Part shown: positions 1-9,295 of the stretch, piece by piece
Position numbering within the stretch: the stretch's first letter is position 1
How the letters are laid out: each line of letters begins with the position of its first letter
Assembly: GCF_900112235.1 (NCBI RefSeq)
Contig: NZ_FOLH01000003.1
Location: 124,001-188,000 of the forward strand
Length of the DNA stretch: 64,000 nucleotides
Source of the DNA: Marinospirillum celere
Lineage (GTDB): Bacteria > Pseudomonadota > Gammaproteobacteria > Pseudomonadales > Halomonadaceae
Direction: 5' to 3'
Made by a program: the position numbers and the translations under genes
Notes under the pieces: generated by a model
Told to the model about the DNA's origin: nothing
Seen by the model: only the letters and a program-made list of their open reading frames with translations
Database searches by the model: none

Positions 1-240
1 GCCCTAGATACCAGTCAGCCCAAAATCTCCCGGCATTTGGCCCAACTGAGGGCAACAGGCCTACTGCATGACCGTCGCCAGGGACAGTGGGTTTACTACA
101 GCATCAAGCCCGCCAAAAGTCACTGGACCTACCAGCTACTCAATGAGTTCTACCAAGTTAAAAAAGACCATATCACCGACGAATTGACTCGCCTGCACAC
201 TATGGGTGACCGCCCGGAAAGACAAAAGGAGTGTTGTTAA
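1..240 (+). CDS. ArsR-family metalloregulator (partial, 5' end outside window)
   Basis: The reading frame is open from base 1, and the start lies upstream of the window. The visible 79 residues contain the recognition helix and wing of an ArsR/SmtB winged helix: SQPKISRHLAQLRATGLL followed by DRRQGQWVYYSI. Proteins of this family repress metal or metalloid resistance genes and release DNA when thiolates bind the ion. The tail ends in a Cys-Cys pair, which could be a ligand, but the sensing motif of helix 3 is not in view, so the inducer cannot be named. No arsenic genes follow; the next gene starts 64 bases downstream and belongs to a glycan island. Confidence 0.8.
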   Translation, partial: ALDTSQPKISRHLAQLRATGLLHDRRQGQWVYYSIKPAKSHWTYQLLNEFYQVKKDHITDELTRLHTMGDRPERQKECC

Positions 241-304
241 AACTCCTTTGATCAATTAAATTTTGCAGGGATGCATAGATTGATCTTCACAAGGAGTGTC
301 AAGG

Positions 305-1378
305 ATGAAATTGCTTATTACTGGAGGCGCAGGTTTTGTTGGGTCAGCACTGATTCATTGGCTCTTGCAAAACACTGAGCACCAAGTCATTAACTTCGAT
401 AAACGCACCCCAGCAGCCAACCCCCTTTCCTTACAAAGTATCCGCAGGCATAAAGACTACACCAGTTTTAGAGGTGATGTCTGTGATCCAGATAGAATTG
501 CTGAAGCCTTAGAAAAATTTCAACCCGATGCAGTAATTCATCTTGCCGCCGCTACCCCTGATGAAGCTGAAGGCAGGGCCTACACGGCCTCTGAAGCCTA
601 CATGCAAACCCAGTGTATAGGCACCTTCCACCTCTTAGAAGCCACGCGCCATTACTGGCAACAACTTCCAGCCCATAAACACAGGGACTTTCGCTTTTTA
701 CAAGTCTCTAGTGATGTGGTTTTTGGCAACCAACAAAAACTAACCAACACCCTGGCTGAAAGCAACAGTTATCAACCCGACTCCCCCTACTCAGCCAGCA
801 AAGCCTCTGCCGATCAGCTCGTCAAAGCCTGGCAAGCCTGCTATCAACTGCCTATTCTGGTGACCTATTCATGTTGCAACTACGGGCCTCGTCAACACCC
901 TAGCCAGCTTCTGCCAGCCTTAGTGATCAAGGCCTTAAATCAACAGCCTCTGTTAATTCCCAGCACCAACCAAGCAATAAAAGACTGGCTCTATGTTGAA
1001 GACCATGTGCGCGCTCTTTACCAGGTACTGCTTTCAGGACGTCCGGGAGAAAGCTATCACATCAGCAGCAACGAACCCCTTAGCCGCCACCAATTGCTTA
1101 ACCAAGTCTGTCACCAGTTGGATGAACTCCAGCCCGCAGCAACTAGTTACTGTAATCTAATCACTTATGACACCTGCCTGCCCGACTACCAAACCTATCT
1201 ATCCTTGGATACTACTAAAATACGCAGCGAACTGGGCTGGCAACCCCTTGATAACTTTTCCAGCGGCCTTAGAAAAACGATGACCTGGTATCTCAACAAC
1301 TCCGCCTGGGTCAACAAAGCACTGGAAAGAAGCCAGCCGAAAGCCATTAGAAGGAAAAAAGTGACGCAAGGAATCTGA
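305..1378 (+). CDS. NAD-dependent epimerase/dehydratase, divergent RmlB paralogue
   Basis: Extended short-chain dehydrogenase with the NAD motif GGAGFVGS at residues 7-14 and the catalytic Tyr162-x3-Lys166 (YSASK). It aligns along its length with the dTDP-glucose 4,6-dehydratase encoded at 4397. The dehydratase signature Thr-Asp-Glu has become Ser136-Asp137-Val138, and the [11 protein letters not shown] block has become HLAAATPDEAEG. Without the catalytic Glu a normal 4,6-dehydratase reaction is unlikely; an epimerase, a reductase or an inactive copy is possible. The ATG at 305 is preferred over a GTG nine bases upstream because AAGGAG lies at 290-295. It stands alone, with 184 bases before the next gene. 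Confidence 0.8.
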   Translation: MKLLITGGAGFVGSALIHWLLQNTEHQVINFDKRTPAANPLSLQSIRRHKDYTSFRGDVCDPDRIAEALEKFQPDAVIHLAAATPDEAEGRAYTASEAYMQTQCIGTFHLLEATRHYWQQLPAHKHRDFRFLQVSSDVVFGNQQKLTNTLAESNSYQPDSPYSASKASADQLVKAWQACYQLPILVTYSCCNYGPRQHPSQLLPALVIKALNQQPLLIPSTNQAIKDWLYVEDHVRALYQVLLSGRPGESYHISSNEPLSRHQLLNQVCHQLDELQPAATSYCNLITYDTCLPDYQTYLSLDTTKIRSELGWQPLDNFSSGLRKTMTWYLNNSAWVNKALERSQPKAIRRKKVTQGI

Positions 1379-1562
1379 AACCTAAATCCCGTAGAAAACA
1401 TCAAGCAATCAATGTTATCTTGCTGATATCACTGTCATCATGATGCAGCCTTCAACTCAAGAATTTAGTTGAGCCACCGATATTAAACAGGTAAGACTCG
1501 AGTCCTCAGGAAAGCACTCCTAATCCTGGGGCGGTAGCGTGCCTGAAAGGATTTTCAAAAGA

Positions 1563-2765
1563 ATGCAGCAAGATACTCTCGCTCCCCGCTATGTTCGCCA
1601 GTTTCAGTGTACGGGAAGCAAATGTCCTGATAATTGCTGCCACAGCTGGCATGTTGGTGTCGATCCAGAAACCTGGCGGGGCTATAAAAGCAACCCTGCA
1701 CTCATCCCACTAATGCAGGATAAACTGGTCGACAACCAGGATTTAGTTACTAAGGAAACCACCCCCGGCTATATCAAACTGGATCCAGCAACGAATCTCT
1801 GCACCCTGCAAGAGCCTTCTGGCCTCTGCAAACTTCAAAAGGACTTTGGAGAGGCTGCACTTTGTAAAACCTGTGACAACTACCCACGCAGCTTTAAACT
1901 CCTCGGCGAAGACCTCATCGGGACGCTAACCGATTCCTGCCCAGAAGCTGCCCGCTTACTGATTAGTGACCCAGATGCACTGGAACTCGAATTTGGCCCG
2001 CTTCAGCTACCCAATAACCCTCTGGTTTATACCGCAGAAGCGCCGAATCATTTTGCCGAACGCTACCAACTTCTCCAAACCCTGATCACCCTGCTGCGCT
2101 ATCGGGGTATCAGCTTGGAGATGCGCCTGTTTATTTGTGGACTCTTAATCCAAAGAGCGCAAACACTTCTTGATGAAGGTGGCGATGTCAGTATGCAGCA
2201 GCTCACTGAGCTTTTTGTCAATCTGACCGGCGAAGGCTACTTTAATGAACAAGCCCAAGCTCTGGGTAAAAACAATGATCCGGCGCTCGGCTTGGTTATT
2301 CTGAAAGTACTCATCAAAGAAAAGCGCGGTAAATCGGCTTTTAACGATGAACTGCAAACCGCCCTTCAAGGCCTGGAAATCACCAACAAAACCAGTCTGG
2401 GTAGTCAGCACATTAAAAAACTGCAAGAAGCCCGTAAGCGCTACTTGAACCCTTTGGAAAAAAAGCAAGGCCACGCCCTGGAAAACCTAGTGGTTAACTG
2501 GCTACTTAGAGACCTTTTTCCTATTCAAAAACAGAACCTGAATGACGGCTGGGCGCATATTATGGCTCGCTATCTTCTACTAAGAACTCTGATCTGTGGT
2601 GTGGCCTTGAAACAGAAAAACCTCAATAAAAAAGACATGGCCCGAATCGCTTACCGCTTTGGCCGTGGCGTGAGCCACTCTCAAGTACTCAGCACTCTGC
2701 TTCTGGAGTTGGCGGGTCGTGATCTCGATAACGCCACTGTTTTCAGCAAAGCCCTTGACCTTTAG
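1563..2765 (+). CDS. fliB: FliB-type flagellin lysine-N-methylase
   Basis: Resembles the FliB family, which methylates lysine side chains of flagellin in the cytoplasm before export. The N-terminus carries the typical cysteine cluster, Cys16, Cys21, Cys25 and Cys26 (CTGSKCPDNCC), followed by SWHVGVD. Further cysteines occur in GLCKLQKDFGEAALCKTC, NYPRSF and the DSCPEAARLL block. This pattern suggests a bound metal or iron-sulfur cluster. I chose the ATG at 1563, because homologues begin just before PRYVRQF; a GTG at 1539 would add eight residues. It is separated from the flagellin genes by about 24 kb of glycan genes, which suggests that the whole island serves flagellin modification. Confidence 0.82.
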   Translation: MQQDTLAPRYVRQFQCTGSKCPDNCCHSWHVGVDPETWRGYKSNPALIPLMQDKLVDNQDLVTKETTPGYIKLDPATNLCTLQEPSGLCKLQKDFGEAALCKTCDNYPRSFKLLGEDLIGTLTDSCPEAARLLISDPDALELEFGPLQLPNNPLVYTAEAPNHFAERYQLLQTLITLLRYRGISLEMRLFICGLLIQRAQTLLDEGGDVSMQQLTELFVNLTGEGYFNEQAQALGKNNDPALGLVILKVLIKEKRGKSAFNDELQTALQGLEITNKTSLGSQHIKKLQEARKRYLNPLEKKQGHALENLVVNWLLRDLFPIQKQNLNDGWAHIMARYLLLRTLICGVALKQKNLNKKDMARIAYRFGRGVSHSQVLSTLLLELAGRDLDNATVFSKALDL

Positions 2766-2785
2766 GTCCATGAAGTGAGCCAACC

Positions 2786-4393
2786 ATGATACTGGAACGC
2801 TTTTTCAACACTGCCGGCCCGACCATTCCAGCCGATCATTATCACATTGACCTGCTTCACCGCTTGGACTGGGAAGAAATCCAACATCTCGTTGCCAGCA
2901 AGCGCTATTTCGTCCTCCATGCACCCCGCCAAACGGGTAAAACCTCCACTCTTTTGGCGATGATGAAAGCCTTTAACGCAGCAGGTCACTACGCCTGCGC
3001 CTATGCCAATATTGAAGGTGCACAAGCAGCTCGTGGTGATGAAACCCAGGGCATACCGGCTGCCTGCGATGCGCTAGTCAATGCCATTGACCTCTATCTG
3101 GATCAACCCCAGCTGTTGAACTGGTATGAAGAAAAGAAAAGTAGTCTCGCACCTCAACACCTTCTAACCCAGGTGTTACAGCAATGGGCGAAACTATCTG
3201 AGAAGCCTACTATCCTGCTTTTGGATGAGGTCGATGCTCTGGTTGGCGACACCCTGATTTCCTTGTTGCGCCAAATTCGTGCCGGTTATGGCCAACGGCC
3301 TGACTTCTTTCCGCAATCCATTATTCTTTGTGGTGTGCGCGATGTACGTGATTATCGTATGCATCAGGAAGGCACTGAAGTCATTACCGGCGGCAGTGCT
3401 TTTAATATAAAAGCTGAATCCCTGCGCATGGGCAACTTCACTGAACAAGAAACCCACGCCCTCTGGCAACAACACAGCCAAGAAACCGGCCAGGAATTTG
3501 ACCCGGCCATTTTTCCAGAACTCTGGGAAGACACCCGTGGCCAACCCTGGCTGGTCAATGCCTTAGGTTATGAAGTCACCTGGAAAAACCGCAAAGCCCG
3601 TGATCGCAGCCATAAAATTTCCCTGACTGACTATCAGGAAGCCCGCGAACGCCTGATTTATTCCCGCGCCACCCATCTGGACCAACTCAGCGACAAGCTG
3701 AAAGAGCCAAGGGTGCATTCGGTTATTTCACGCATCCTGAGCACGGATGACGAAGAGACCAGTGATTTAAAATTCGATGACTTGCAATACGTCGAAGACC
3801 TTGGGCTAATCAACCTCTGGCCCTCAGTGAAAATCAGCAACCGCATTTACCAGGAAGTTTTACCCAGGGAGTTGACTTGGCCCACCCAGGTGATGATCGC
3901 CAACCAGGAGCAAGCTTGGTATATCAATGACGACCACAGCCTGAACATGGAGAAGCTACTCAAAGCCTTCCAGCAATTCTTCCGTGAACATTCCGACAGC
4001 TGGAGTGAAGGTTTTGATTATAAGGAAGCCGCACCCCAGCTACTTATGCAAGCCTTCCTGCAACGCATCATCAACGGTGGCGGTCGCATTTCCAGAGAAT
4101 ACGGCTTAGGCCGCAAACGCACTGATCTCTTTATCGAATGGCCATTAAACCCCGAAGAAGCTATGTACGGCCCCCTGCAAAGAGTCGTCATCGAACTCAA
4201 AATCCTGCGCGGCAGTCTGGAAACGGCTATTGAAAAAGGGTTGGAACAGGCCACTGACTACACCCAACGCGTGGGTGCTGAAGAAACCCACCTGGTCGTC
4301 TTCAACCGTGACCCTGCCACTCCCTGGGATCAGAAAATCTGGCAGCGTGAAGAAACTTATCAAGACAGAAACCTAAAGGTTTGGGGTGCTTAA
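2786..4393 (+). CDS. AAA-type ATPase with C-terminal PD-(D/E)XK-like domain, function unknown
   Basis: The N-terminal half is a P-loop ATPase: Walker A APRQTGKTS near residue 48 and Walker B TILLLDEVDAL near residue 145. The C-terminal part has GRISREYGLGRKRTDLFIEW, then VVIELKILRG and QATDYTQ, which has the spacing of a PD-(D/E)XK nuclease fold (Asp, then Glu-x-Lys, then a Q-x3-Y helix). Proteins with this arrangement are common as uncharacterised ATPases in marine bacteria, and their role is unknown. It sits 20 bases after fliB and 3 bases before rmlB, so it is probably co-transcribed with them. Nothing links it to sugar chemistry. It could be a cargo or defence-like gene. Confidence 0.72.
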   Translation: MILERFFNTAGPTIPADHYHIDLLHRLDWEEIQHLVASKRYFVLHAPRQTGKTSTLLAMMKAFNAAGHYACAYANIEGAQAARGDETQGIPAACDALVNAIDLYLDQPQLLNWYEEKKSSLAPQHLLTQVLQQWAKLSEKPTILLLDEVDALVGDTLISLLRQIRAGYGQRPDFFPQSIILCGVRDVRDYRMHQEGTEVITGGSAFNIKAESLRMGNFTEQETHALWQQHSQETGQEFDPAIFPELWEDTRGQPWLVNALGYEVTWKNRKARDRSHKISLTDYQEARERLIYSRATHLDQLSDKLKEPRVHSVISRILSTDDEETSDLKFDDLQYVEDLGLINLWPSVKISNRIYQEVLPRELTWPTQVMIANQEQAWYINDDHSLNMEKLLKAFQQFFREHSDSWSEGFDYKEAAPQLLMQAFLQRIINGGGRISREYGLGRKRTDLFIEWPLNPEEAMYGPLQRVVIELKILRGSLETAIEKGLEQATDYTQRVGAEETHLVVFNRDPATPWDQKIWQREETYQDRNLKVWGA

Positions 4394-4396
4394 TCA

Positions 4397-5575
4397 ATGA
4401 AGCTTCTCATAACCGGCGGGGCCGGCTTTATTGGCTCAGCCGTGATCCGTCACATTATCCAGAATACCCAGGACAGTGTCGTCAATATCGACAAGCTGAC
4501 CTACGCAGGGAATCTTGAAAACCTGGTAGCGGTCGAGCAATCCAGCCGCTACGCCTTTGAGCAAGTCGATATCTGCAACCGCCTTCAACTGGAAGATGTT
4601 TTTAACCAACACCAGCCAGACGCTATTATGCATCTGGCTGCCGAAAGCCACGTTGACCGCTCCATTGATGGTCCTGCTGCCTTTATCGAAACCAATATTG
4701 TCGGCACCTACACCTTACTGGAAGTCGCACGCAGCTACTGGCAAGGGCTGGATACAGAACGCAAACAGGGATTTCGCTTTCATCACATTTCTACTGATGA
4801 AGTCTATGGCGACCTGCCCCACCCGGACGAAGACGACCAGGCAGAGAGCAAGCTATTCACTGAAACCACTGCCTATGCACCCAGCAGCCCCTATTCAGCA
4901 AGCAAAGCCAGCTCAGATCACTTGGTACGTGCTTGGCATCGCACCTATGGTTTGCCGGTTATCATCACCAACTGCTCCAACAATTATGGCCCCTACCATT
5001 TTCCAGAAAAATTAGTGCCCCACATCATCCTGAACGCACTCAAAGGCAAGCCTCTACCTGTTTATGGTAAAGGCGATCAAATCCGTGATTGGCTCTATGT
5101 CGAAGACCATGCCCGCGCACTCTATAAAGTGGTCACAAAAGGCCAGGTTGGTGAGACCTACAACATTGGCGGCCACAACGAAAAACAAAATATCGAAGTC
5201 GTACACACCCTATGTGAAATCCTGCAAGAACTAAAACCTTTTGATTCTGTTGTGGGAGCGCAGCCCCTAAATGACCATCGCTCGCAGAGCGAGCTCCTAC
5301 ACAAGGAATCTGCGGGAACGCACTTTGTAGGAGCGCAGTCCCTGCGCGATTATCGTCAATTAATCACCTTTGTCCAGGATCGTCCCGGCCACGACAGACG
5401 CTATGCCATAGACTCCAGCAAAATCGAACGTGAGCTCGGCTGGAAGCCTCAGGAAACCTTCGAAAGCGGCATGCGCAAAACTGTGCACTGGTACCTGGAT
5501 AATCAAGAATGGTGGCAAAGGGTGTTGAATGGCAGCTATCAATTAACACGTCTTGGGCATGACTCCCAAAGCTAG
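4397..5575 (+). CDS. rfbB: dTDP-glucose 4,6-dehydratase with REP-like in-frame insertion
   Basis: Converts dTDP-glucose to dTDP-4-keto-6-deoxyglucose, the branch point for deoxy- and amino-sugars. All hallmarks are present: GGAGFIGS at residues 7-14, catalytic Thr133-Asp134-Glu135 (STDEVYG), Tyr166-x3-Lys170, [15 protein letters not shown] and [11 protein letters not shown]. The protein has 392 residues against the usual 350-360. The excess is a block at about residues 286-320, encoded by the repeat-like DNA at 5251-5355, which separates the helix EILQEL from YRQLITFV. Its product would feed FdtA encoded at 16032. Whether the enzyme tolerates the insertion cannot be seen from sequence. Confidence 0.93.
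   Translation: MKLLITGGAGFIGSAVIRHIIQNTQDSVVNIDKLTYAGNLENLVAVEQSSRYAFEQVDICNRLQLEDVFNQHQPDAIMHLAAESHVDRSIDGPAAFIETNIVGTYTLLEVARSYWQGLDTERKQGFRFHHISTDEVYGDLPHPDEDDQAESKLFTETTAYAPSSPYSASKASSDHLVRAWHRTYGLPVIITNCSNNYGPYHFPEKLVPHIILNALKGKPLPVYGKGDQIRDWLYVEDHARALYKVVTKGQVGETYNIGGHNEKQNIEVVHTLCEILQELKPFDSVVGAQPLNDHRSQSELLHKESAGTHFVGAQSLRDYRQLITFVQDRPGHDRRYAIDSSKIERELGWKPQETFESGMRKTVHWYLDNQEWWQRVLNGSYQLTRLGHDSQS
5251..5355 (+). repeat. REP-like palindromic element inserted in rfbB
   Basis: Two imperfect direct copies of a 30-base unit occupy 5251-5280 and 5326-5355; both begin TGTRGGAGCGCAG and end ATYG. Between them GAGCTCCTACA (5291-5301) is the inverse of the TGTAGGAGC head. This is the look of REP/BIME elements of pseudomonads and relatives. 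The block is 105 bases long, a multiple of three, and stays open in the rfbB frame, giving the repeated peptides [10 protein letters not shown] and [13 protein letters not shown] elements normally lie between genes. Confidence 0.7.
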
Positions 5576-5595
5576 GATCAGAGCAGGTTATCAAC

Positions 5596-7218
5596 ATGCA
5601 TCCGAATAACTCGATTACCCATCTGGATTGTACGCTGCGCGATGGCGGCTACTACAATGCCTGGGACTTTTCCGCCGAGCTGATCAATGACTACCTCGAA
5701 GCCATGCACTCAGCTGGCATTCAGGTTGTTGAGCTGGGCTTCCGTTCTCTGGAAAATCAGGGCTTCAAAGGGGCCTGTGCCTATACCCGAGATGACTTCA
5801 TTGCCCAGCTCAATGTACCCAGTGATCTTGCCTTGGCAGTGATGATCAACGGCAAAGAGTTGGCTACGGACGACCCTGCGGAACAAACCCAACGTCTGAA
5901 AGCCCTTTTCCCCAACGCGGCAGCCGAGTCACCGGTTCAATGGGTGCGTTTCGCCTGCCATTTACATGAGTTCAAACAGGTTCTTCCTGCCACTCACTGG
6001 TTGAAAAAGCAAGGCTACAAGGTCGGCTTCAATCTCATGCAAATTGCTGATCGCAGTGAAGAAGAGATCACCGAGCTGGCACACCTGGCCGCTCAATACC
6101 CTCTGGATGTGCTTTACTTTGCCGACTCCATGGGCAGCATGACACCTGAAGACACAGCGCGCATCGTTGGCTGGTTGAGAAAAGGCTGGTCCGGTGAACT
6201 GGGTATTCACACCCACAACAACCAGGGCCTGGCACTACAGAATTCCCTAAAAGCACTGGATGCAGGTGTGACCTGGCTGGACTCAACCGTCACCGGTATG
6301 GGGCGTGGGCCTGGTAATGCCAAAACAGAAGAGTTGGCAATTGAGTTAGCCAAGCGTACAGCTACCAAGCCACAACTGACCAGACTGCTCAGTGTCATAC
6401 GTCGCCACTTTCAGCCGCTACAAAACAAGTACGGCTGGGGCACCAACCCCTATTATTACCTAGCAGGGCTTTACGGTATCCACCCCACCTATATACAGGA
6501 AATGCTGGGGGACTCTCGCTACGATGAAGAAGATATCCTTGCGGTCATAGAGCACCTGCGCGTTGAAGGCGGTAAAAAATTCAATCTTAGTGCTCTGGAT
6601 GCGGCCCGTCATTTCTATCAAGGCACTCCCCGAGGTCAGTGGCAGCCCAGTAATCTTTTCAAAGGTCGCAGTGTTCTTATTCTCGGCACCGGCCCAGGCG
6701 TTGCAGCCCATCAGCAAGCATTGGAATCCTTTATTCAGCGCACGCGTCCGCTGGTGGTCGCACTCAACACCCAAAGCGCCCTACAAAATGACTTGATTGA
6801 CTTAAGAGTGGCCTGCCACCCGGTTCGCCTACTGGCTGACTGCGAAACCCACACCCGCCTGCCTCAACCCTTGGCAACACCCATCAGCATGCTCCCTGAG
6901 GATGTGCAGGCATCATTACAAGACAAACAGATTTATGACTTTGGTTTGGCGATACAACCCAATCAATTTGAGTTTTCTGAAAACTACTGCACCTGCCCCA
7001 GCTCACTGGTTATTGCCTATGCACTAGGGCTGGCAACCTCCGGGCAAAGCAAAAACCTGCTGATGGCTGGCTTTGATGGCTATGGCGCTGATGACCCGCG
7101 CAGCAAGGAAATGCAACATATTCTGGATTTATACCAGCAGCACCCCAAAAGCCTACCCCTGACTGCAGTGACCCCAACGCGCTATGCGCTGAACACTCAA
7201 TCGATTTATGCCCTTTAA
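5596..7218 (+). CDS. HMGL-type (DRE-TIM) aldolase fused to Rossmann-like C-terminal domain
   Basis: Residues 1 to about 345 form a DRE-TIM metallolyase barrel: LDCTLRDGGYY (Asp11, Arg15, Asp16), the metal-binding His205 and His207 in HTHNN, and GMGRGPGNAKTE. The closest characterised type is 4-hydroxy-2-oxovalerate aldolase, which joins or splits pyruvate and an aldehyde. Residues from about 355 to 540 form a separate domain with a nucleotide-binding-like loop GTGPG (364-368) and the motif LLMAGFDGYGADDPRS. I cannot assign it firmly; it resembles DUF115/MptE-like or glycosyltransferase-like Rossmann domains. The gene is 8 bases upstream of a KdsB-like gene, so a 2-keto acid made by the aldolase may be CMP-activated next. 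That is inference. Confidence 0.75.
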   Translation: MHPNNSITHLDCTLRDGGYYNAWDFSAELINDYLEAMHSAGIQVVELGFRSLENQGFKGACAYTRDDFIAQLNVPSDLALAVMINGKELATDDPAEQTQRLKALFPNAAAESPVQWVRFACHLHEFKQVLPATHWLKKQGYKVGFNLMQIADRSEEEITELAHLAAQYPLDVLYFADSMGSMTPEDTARIVGWLRKGWSGELGIHTHNNQGLALQNSLKALDAGVTWLDSTVTGMGRGPGNAKTEELAIELAKRTATKPQLTRLLSVIRRHFQPLQNKYGWGTNPYYYLAGLYGIHPTYIQEMLGDSRYDEEDILAVIEHLRVEGGKKFNLSALDAARHFYQGTPRGQWQPSNLFKGRSVLILGTGPGVAAHQQALESFIQRTRPLVVALNTQSALQNDLIDLRVACHPVRLLADCETHTRLPQPLATPISMLPEDVQASLQDKQIYDFGLAIQPNQFEFSENYCTCPSSLVIAYALGLATSGQSKNLLMAGFDGYGADDPRSKEMQHILDLYQQHPKSLPLTAVTPTRYALNTQSIYAL

Positions 7219-7226
7219 GGAATGAC

Positions 7227-7979
7227 ATGAAAACAGTTGTCATCATTCCAGCCCGCTACGCATCAACGCGCTTCCCCGGCAAGCCCCTGGTCGATCTGGC
7301 TGGCAAACCCATGATCATCTGGGTTGCAGAACTCTCTGCAAAAGCGGTAGGCCAAGAAAATGTCTATATCGCCACAGACGATCAGCGCATTGCCGAAGTG
7401 GTTGCGCAGCATAACTTCCAATACCTAATGACCAGCTCCCAGGCACTCACAGGGACCGACCGCCTTGCAGAAGCAGCAGAGCAATTGAATGCCGACATCT
7501 TCATCAATGTTCAAGGTGATGAGCCTCTCGTTGACCCTGCAGACATCCTCAAAATAAGAGATGCAAAACTGCAACACCCCGGTCAAATCATTAATGGCTT
7601 TTGCTGGCTCACCCCTGATGAAGACCCACACAGCGTCAACATCCCCAAGGTGATCACCAACGAGCAGGATGAGCTGGTCTATATGTCCCGCCAGGCACTA
7701 CCCGGCTACAAAGAAGACAAAAATGCTCCAAAAGGCTTTAAAAAGCAGGTGTGTATCTATGCCTTTAACAAGGCCGAACTCCTGGCCTTCAAAACCTTTG
7801 GACGCAAAAGCCAACTAGAAGCCTGTGAAGATATAGAAATTTTGCGTTTTATTGAATTAAACAAAAAAATTCGTATGGTCGAAACCAAGGGTGGAAGTTT
7901 AGCGGTGGATGCGCCAGAAGATATCGATGCAGTAACTGCCGCTCTAAAAAACAAGGAAACAAACCAGCCTAATGAATAA
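7227..7979 (+). CDS. KdsB-like CMP-sugar-acid synthetase (cytidylyltransferase)
   Basis: Family of 3-deoxy-manno-octulosonate cytidylyltransferase, which couples CTP to a 2-keto sugar acid. Visible signatures: [16 protein letters not shown] at the N-terminus (nucleotide loop), TDD at about residue 51, and the NVQGDEPL metal site near residue 93. Length (250) is normal for KdsB. Housekeeping kdsB usually lies near lpxK and not inside a phosphonate/glycan island, so this copy may activate another acid, perhaps the product of the preceding aldolase. It overlaps the next gene by 8 bases, indicating one operon. Substrate is uncertain, so no symbol is given. Confidence 0.85.
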   Translation: MKTVVIIPARYASTRFPGKPLVDLAGKPMIIWVAELSAKAVGQENVYIATDDQRIAEVVAQHNFQYLMTSSQALTGTDRLAEAAEQLNADIFINVQGDEPLVDPADILKIRDAKLQHPGQIINGFCWLTPDEDPHSVNIPKVITNEQDELVYMSRQALPGYKEDKNAPKGFKKQVCIYAFNKAELLAFKTFGRKSQLEACEDIEILRFIELNKKIRMVETKGGSLAVDAPEDIDAVTAALKNKETNQPNE

Positions 7980-9276
7980 AAAAACTGTTTATGTCGGCAT
8001 GAGCGCTGACCTGGTTCATCCTGGGCATTTGAATGTTCTTAATAGGGCGCAAGAGTTGGGTGAAGTCACCGTTGGGCTTCTGACCGACGAGGCGATTGCC
8101 TCCTACAAACGTGTTCCCTATATGGAATTTGAACAGCGCAAGCAGGTGATTGAGAACATCAAAGGGGTTAGTCAGGTCATTCCACAGACCACCCTGGATT
8201 ATGTACCCAACCTGGAAAGCCTGAAGCCAGACTATGTTGTGCATGGTGATGACTGGAAAACCGGCGTGCAGCAAAAAACCCGCCAGCGGGTGATTGATAC
8301 CCTCGCCCAATGGGGTGGTGAGCTGGTTGAAGTCCCTTACACCAAGGGTATTTCTTCCACCCAGTTGAACAAAGCGTTGAAAGAAATCGGCACCACACCC
8401 GATGTGCGCCTTAAATCCCTGCGCCGCATGCTGAAAGTCAAACCCTTACTGCGTTTTCTGGACATTCACAATGCGCTCAGCGGCCTGATCATTGAAAATA
8501 CCAGCATTGATACCCCGCAGGGCAAACGCGAGTTTGACGGCATGTGGGGCAGCAGCTTGACCGACTCCACCGCCAAGGGTAAGCCGGACATCGAGGCGGT
8601 CGATGTTTCAGCCCGCATGACCACCCTGAATGAAGTTCTGGAAGTCACCACCAAACCCATCATTTATGACGCAGATACAGGTGGCCAACTTGAGCACTTC
8701 AAGTTCACCGTGCGTACGCTTGAGCGCTTGGGGGTTTCTGCCGCCATTATTGAAGACAAAACCGGCCTGAAGAAAAACTCCCTGTTTGGCACTGAAGTCG
8801 AGCAGACCCAGGACACTATCGAAAATTTCTGCCTTAAAATTCAGGCTGGTAAGCAAGCCCAGGCCACGGATGATTTCATGATCATTGCCCGTATTGAAAG
8901 CCTGATACTGGATCAGGGCATAGATGATGCCTTCACCCGCGCCAAGGCGTATCTGGAGGCCGGTGCTGATGGCATCATGATTCATAGTCGCAAAAAAGAC
9001 CCCGCTGAAATTTTTGAGTTCTGCCGTCGTTATAACACTCTGGAAAACCGTAAGACCCTGGTTGCTGTCCCTTCCAGCTACAACACAGTGACTGAAAATG
9101 AACTGCAGGATCATGGCGTGAACATTGTCATCTACGCCAATCAGTTGCTGCGCAGTGCCTATCCAGCCATGCTGAAAACAGCGCAATCCATTCTGGAGCA
9201 CAAACGCTCTGCCGAGTGTGATGCGGATATGCTGCCGATCAAAGACATCCTGGAACTGATTCCTGGCACCAAATAA
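7972..9276 (+). CDS. aepX: Nucleotidyltransferase-phosphoenolpyruvate mutase fusion
   Basis: Residues 1 to about 135 are a cytidylyltransferase domain of the glycerol-3-phosphate type, with HPGH at 16-19 and the ISST motif at 127-130. Residues from about 155 onward are phosphoenolpyruvate mutase, which rearranges PEP to phosphonopyruvate and makes the C-P bond. The defining signature [10 protein letters not shown] is at 261-270, with WGSSLTDS and DADTGG upstream for PEP and magnesium binding. The N-terminal domain probably activates the final phosphonate as a CMP derivative (inference from family and context). It is followed after 19 bases by the decarboxylase that pulls the unfavourable mutase equilibrium forward. 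Confidence 0.92.
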   Translation: MNKKTVYVGMSADLVHPGHLNVLNRAQELGEVTVGLLTDEAIASYKRVPYMEFEQRKQVIENIKGVSQVIPQTTLDYVPNLESLKPDYVVHGDDWKTGVQQKTRQRVIDTLAQWGGELVEVPYTKGISSTQLNKALKEIGTTPDVRLKSLRRMLKVKPLLRFLDIHNALSGLIIENTSIDTPQGKREFDGMWGSSLTDSTAKGKPDIEAVDVSARMTTLNEVLEVTTKPIIYDADTGGQLEHFKFTVRTLERLGVSAAIIEDKTGLKKNSLFGTEVEQTQDTIENFCLKIQAGKQAQATDDFMIIARIESLILDQGIDDAFTRAKAYLEAGADGIMIHSRKKDPAEIFEFCRRYNTLENRKTLVAVPSSYNTVTENELQDHGVNIVIYANQLLRSAYPAMLKTAQSILEHKRSAECDADMLPIKDILELIPGTK

Positions 9277-9295
9277 AACAGCGGCTGAAGAACCC

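Noticed and set aside
47-300. Arsenic or metal resistance operon at the left edge
   Set aside because: Only the ArsR tail is visible; the following genes are for glycan synthesis, so no resistance operon can be claimed inside the window.
2786-4393. Calling the ATPase-nuclease gene a known anti-phage system
   Set aside because: No partner genes of a named defence system are nearby and the nuclease residues are only tentative.
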